Below are positions 60,654-64,000 of a DNA stretch of 64,000 bases, in pieces; position 1 is the first letter of the stretch, and each line of letters opens with the position of its first letter. The DNA comes from Prochlorococcus sp. AH-736-L23 (GTDB lineage: Bacteria; Cyanobacteriota; Cyanobacteriia; PCC-6307; Cyanobiaceae): assembly GCA_028141225.1 (NCBI GenBank), contig JAOIPS010000001.1:62001-126000 (forward strand). The letters run 5' to 3'. Under the pieces are notes generated by a model. That model ran no database searches. It worked only from the letters and a program-made list of their open reading frames with translations, and was not told the origin of the DNA. The position numbers and the translations under genes were made by a program.

Positions 60654-61070
60654 TTAAGAATTTTTAATTTCCAGGGAGTCAACTTTTTTTATGAGCTCAT
60701 CTTTTAATTGCTTAGGATTAAATAAAATTGGTAATAAATGAGGACTTGACTTTTCTCTAAAATAAAAAATACCTGGGATAATAGGGAAAAAGAATTTCCA
60801 TGATATCCAGTTCTTGAATGGAAAAGTTCTAATCTCTTTCCCTAATTGTAAAACGATAAAATCATCATTTGTTATTTTTATTCTCAAGGTGAATGACTGA
60901 AGTAATAAAAAAAAGCTAAAAGAAGCAAAAACTATTGTTGGCAAAGAACCAATATTCAAAAACAAAAGCATAAAACTTAAAACTATTAGAATGATTGGCA
61001 ACTGAAATGAAGGAGATATTATTACTGGCTCCTTTTTTTTTGATTTAGTATTAAACATAGGATCATCCAA
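60654..61070 (-). CDS. DUF3119 family membrane protein
   Basis: 'SFTLRIKITNDDFIVLQLGKEIRTFPFKNWISWKFFFPIIPGIFYFREKSSPHLLPILFNPKQLKDEL'. Confidence 0.8.
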   Translation of the reverse strand: MDDPMFNTKSKKKEPVIISPSFQLPIILIVLSFMLLFLNIGSLPTIVFASFSFFLLLQSFTLRIKITNDDFIVLQLGKEIRTFPFKNWISWKFFFPIIPGIFYFREKSSPHLLPILFNPKQLKDELIKKVDSLEIKNS

Positions 61071-61818
61071 ATAAAATTTGCGTTAGTAATACATCCATTA
61101 AAGATACAGTAACGAGAGTCATTACAACTGCACCTGTTGTACTTGTTCCAACTTCTTTTGGACCTCCTTTGGTTGTAAGTCCATATCCACAAGCAATGAT
61201 TGAAATAAGTAATCCGAACACTACCGATTTTATTAACATTGAAGTTAAGTCTGCACTGGTTAAACTCACATTGCCTGATTTTACAGATGTCCAAAAAACT
61301 ATTGGAGGAACTTTATAAAAAATTGTGCTCCAAATTTGTCCACTCCATAAAGCTACAGATAAAAACAAAAGACACTGTATTGGAGACATTATTACCATCG
61401 ATAGTAACCTTGGGACTACCAAATATTGGACTGGTTCGGTCCTTAACATGGTTATTGCCTCAATTTGTTCTGTGACTTTCATAGTACCCAGTTGAGCAGC
61501 ATAGGCAGTTGCAACCTTTCCAGTCATTAAAGTAGCAGTTAGAAGAGGAGCCATTTCTCTCGCCATGCCTACTGCTAATAAACCTCCAATTTCACTTGAA
61601 ACCCCCATACTTGTAAGTTGTGATGCAACTTGAATATTAAAAACTGTACCTGCGGCAATTCCCGTAATTAATACAATTAACAAACTGCCAGGACCTGACT
61701 CCATAAGTTGCTCAAAGAGATCATTTTTGGAAATTTTACCCTTAAAGATAAAATTAATTGCTTGCCCGCCAATGACTAGGCTGCTTAGAAGTCTTTTGAA
61801 AAAATCAAGGTAATACAT
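61063..61818 (-). CDS. mlaE: MlaE-family lipid ABC transporter permease
   Basis: 'GPGSLLIVLITGIAAGTVFNIQVASQLTSMGVSSEIGGLLAVGMAREMAPLLTATLMTGKVATAYAAQLGTMKVTEQIEAI'. Confidence 0.93.
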   Translation of the reverse strand: MYYLDFFKRLLSSLVIGGQAINFIFKGKISKNDLFEQLMESGPGSLLIVLITGIAAGTVFNIQVASQLTSMGVSSEIGGLLAVGMAREMAPLLTATLMTGKVATAYAAQLGTMKVTEQIEAITMLRTEPVQYLVVPRLLSMVIMSPIQCLLFLSVALWSGQIWSTIFYKVPPIVFWTSVKSGNVSLTSADLTSMLIKSVVFGLLISIIACGYGLTTKGGPKEVGTSTTGAVVMTLVTVSLMDVLLTQILFG

Positions 61819-61827
61819 ATCTTTATA

Positions 61828-63225
61828 TTAGTTTGTAATTAATTTTCGATCCCATTTTCTCATGATTAAAAGACCAAAGATTACCAATATTGAGGGTATA
61901 AAACCAATACATAATCTAATAGTTAATTGTGCTGAGTAGCATTGTTCAATAATATTTAGGCCATCTTTATCAACAAAGCATGATTGATAACCTGATAAAT
62001 ACAATAAAAATCCTAATAATTGAACACTAAACGCGATACCAATCTTCTGAATAAGTACCATCCAAGCAGTATATAATCCTGCTGGTTTCTCTGGGTCTTC
62101 GTCTATTGCATCAGGAAGTAGTGACCAAGGGATAAGAAAAGCGGTTGAAGCTCCAATGCCAATAAGACAGATTATGAAAATTAAAAGAATGAACAGAAAT
62201 ATGTCGCTGGCATTCAGGAATAAACTATCTCCAGCTTCTGAAATTTTTGATAATGAAGGTAAAAATAAAGCTGCTGTACATGAAATAATCCACATAATCG
62301 CTCCATAGTTTAACGCTGAAATCCTGTTCAATTTATTTGATACTCTGGTCCATATTTGTAAACCCACTAAAGCGCTAATTTGAAAAGGTATCGGGATCCA
62401 CTTCGCAATATATGTTGGTACGTTCAGTACATCCTCTACATAGATTAAAGCTACTGTTTGCATTAATTGTAAGGCGCACCAGAGAAGAATATAGAGCGTA
62501 ATAACTTTTAGAAATTTTTTATTTCTGAAGATCCTTTTGAATTGAAGTGTTATAGCTTCAACTTTTCCTGAAGGCTTTCTTGCTTTTTTTGCGAATGGAG
62601 CTAATCCCCAACAAGAAATTAATGTTGCAGCAACTGCAATGCATCCGCTTATTTTACCCATTAAAAAATATTCATTATTTGCTGATCCTTCGGAACCTAA
62701 TACAACTCCAGCAATTATTAAACCAGTTAGTCCTGCGATTATTGAGCCAGTAAATCTAGATGCGTTTAGTCTTGTTCTTATTGCTGTTTTTTCAGAAATT
62801 TCAGTAGAAAGAGCTGCGAAAGGAAGATTAATACTTGTATAAGCAGTCATTACGATTATAGAAATTATGGCATAGTAAATAGTCTTGGTTAGCACTGAAC
62901 CAGTGGGTGTCCACCAAATCGCAGCTAAAGAGAAACCAAGGGGAACAGATGCTGCTACCATCCAAGGGATTCTAGGCCCCCATCTTGATTTAGTACGATC
63001 ACTTAACCATCCAATTAACGGATCATTTACTGCATCCCATATCTTTATCAACATTAATAATGATCCTGCAATTATTACTGGTAAACCAGCAGAAATAAAG
63101 AATTTGAAGAGAAAAAAACCAAATTGTGTCGCGACTAAACCTGTGCCTGCATCTCCTAGCCCATAAGAGAACATTAATCGTGTTGTTGATCTAGAAATAT
63201 TTTTTTTCGAGTGTGAATTTTCCAA
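61828..63225 (-). CDS. MFS_2 / GPH-type sugar-cation symporter family transporter
   Basis: 'YGLGDAGTGLVATQFGFFLFKFFISAGLP...KIWDAVNDPLIGWLSDRTKSRWGPRIPWMVAASVPLG'. Confidence 0.9.
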   Translation of the reverse strand: MENSHSKKNISRSTTRLMFSYGLGDAGTGLVATQFGFFLFKFFISAGLPVIIAGSLLMLIKIWDAVNDPLIGWLSDRTKSRWGPRIPWMVAASVPLGFSLAAIWWTPTGSVLTKTIYYAIISIIVMTAYTSINLPFAALSTEISEKTAIRTRLNASRFTGSIIAGLTGLIIAGVVLGSEGSANNEYFLMGKISGCIAVAATLISCWGLAPFAKKARKPSGKVEAITLQFKRIFRNKKFLKVITLYILLWCALQLMQTVALIYVEDVLNVPTYIAKWIPIPFQISALVGLQIWTRVSNKLNRISALNYGAIMWIISCTAALFLPSLSKISEAGDSLFLNASDIFLFILLIFIICLIGIGASTAFLIPWSLLPDAIDEDPEKPAGLYTAWMVLIQKIGIAFSVQLLGFLLYLSGYQSCFVDKDGLNIIEQCYSAQLTIRLCIGFIPSILVIFGLLIMRKWDRKLITN

Positions 63226-63286
63226 TCTTTTTACTTTGTTTATTGTTTGATAATGTATTATTGCAATGGTAATTCTATTACTTAAT

Positions 63287-63357
63287 GCGGGCGTGGTTTA
63301 GTGGTAAAACCTCAGCCTTCCAAGCTGAAGATGCGGGTTCGATTCCCGCCGCCCGCT
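63287..63357 (+). tRNA. tRNA-Gly (anticodon TCC)
   Basis: GCGGGCGTGGTTTAGTGGTAAAACCTCAGCCTTCCAAGCTGAAGATGCGGGTTCGATTCCCGCCGCCCGCT cloverleaf; loop CTTCCAA. Confidence 0.97.
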
Positions 63358-63358
63358 T

Positions 63359-64000
63359 TTAGAATAAATTATTTTTTGCCCCAAAAACTTCTTCTGAAAT
63401 GATTAGTAAAGAGCTTCTACTCTTTATTGAAACAGATTTTTCATTAATAGTTAAGGGTTCAAAAATCTCAGACATGCTAGTGTCGATAACTTTTAACCAA
63501 TTATATTTACATTTCGGCAAGGGGAAATCGATACTTTTTGAATATGCATTTAAACCTATCCAAACCAGCGGATTAGTATTGTCTTTGTTAATGCTAAAGG
63601 CTACTGTGTGAGACCAACTACTCCAATCGGGGCTATCTAACTTTGTTCCATGCCAATGATATGTTGGAATATTTTCATTGGTTTGATTATTAGGGAAGAA
63701 TGATGGATTGAAAATGTTTATTAGGTTTTTTCGGATTTTTATGACGTATTTAAAAAATTCTAATAATTCCAAATCTTGTTGACCATGCTCCCAATTCATC
63801 CAGCCCAATAAATTATTTTGGCACCAAGAATTGTTGTTACCGCCTTGTGATCTTCCTATTTCATCACCCATAAGTATCATTGGAACACCTTTAGAGATAA
63901 GTAAACTAAGAACAAGATTTTTTTGTTGCCTTTTTCTTAAATCATTGATTAATAAATTCGTAGTTGGTCCCTCAGTACCATGATTCCAAGAATTGTTATG
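63359..64000 (-). CDS. glgX: glycogen debranching enzyme/isoamylase, C-terminal part (5' end beyond window)
   Basis: Frame stays open to the edge: HNNSWNHGTEGPTTNLLINDLRKRQQKNLVLSLLISKGVPMILMGDEIGRSQGGNNNSWCQNNLLGWMNWEH... Confidence 0.93.
   Translation of the reverse strand, partial: HNNSWNHGTEGPTTNLLINDLRKRQQKNLVLSLLISKGVPMILMGDEIGRSQGGNNNSWCQNNLLGWMNWEHGQQDLELLEFFKYVIKIRKNLINIFNPSFFPNNQTNENIPTYHWHGTKLDSPDWSSWSHTVAFSINKDNTNPLVWIGLNAYSKSIDFPLPKCKYNWLKVIDTSMSEIFEPLTINEKSVSIKSRSSLLIISEEVFGAKNNLF

Noticed and set aside
61022-61294. 90-aa minus-strand ORF
   Set aside because: Out-of-frame translation within mlaE; composition biased
1-64000. CRISPR array, rRNA operon, insertion sequence or prophage
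   Set aside because: No regularly spaced repeats, no rRNA sequence, no transposase/integrase motif or phage structural gene seen

Overview
AT-rich, compact cyanobacterial chromosome segment. It is most consistent with a high-light-adapted Prochlorococcus: low GC, hli genes, kaiB-kaiC without kaiA, nblS, DUF3086/DUF3119/DUF1825 genes and PSII-S4. Roughly 33-64 kb is densely packed core genome: serA, prmA, petF, rnz, truB, rpmA/rplU, kaiBC, nblS, purD, purC, an Omp85 gene followed by lpxC-fabZ-lpxA-lpxB, msrA, pepA, tyrS, pyrF, plsY, mlaE and the 3' part of glgX, plus tRNA-Val(GAC) and tRNA-Gly(TCC). The first ~20 kb is sparse and accessory-like. It holds many micro-ORFs (23-56 aa, mostly below the ORF-track cutoff), hli genes, two desaturases and several structured intergenic elements. 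The observations I rate highest are: (i) a 17-bp perfect inverted repeat whose right arm overlaps a terminator-like hairpin (949-1149), which could act as an attenuator/antiterminator or as an sRNA with a complementary site; (ii) a stand-alone NAD-dependent DNA-ligase adenylation domain divergent from a photolyase-like gene with apparently swapped domain order (27.4-29.5 kb); (iii) micro-protein families, including a twin CX3C peptide, a membrane-anchored D-rich 'DDQDGGxLI' tail family and a Yfr6-like 33-aa peptide; (iv) a putative sRNA with a very strong terminator at ~9.3 kb. All calls come from reading the sequence. No database search was run.
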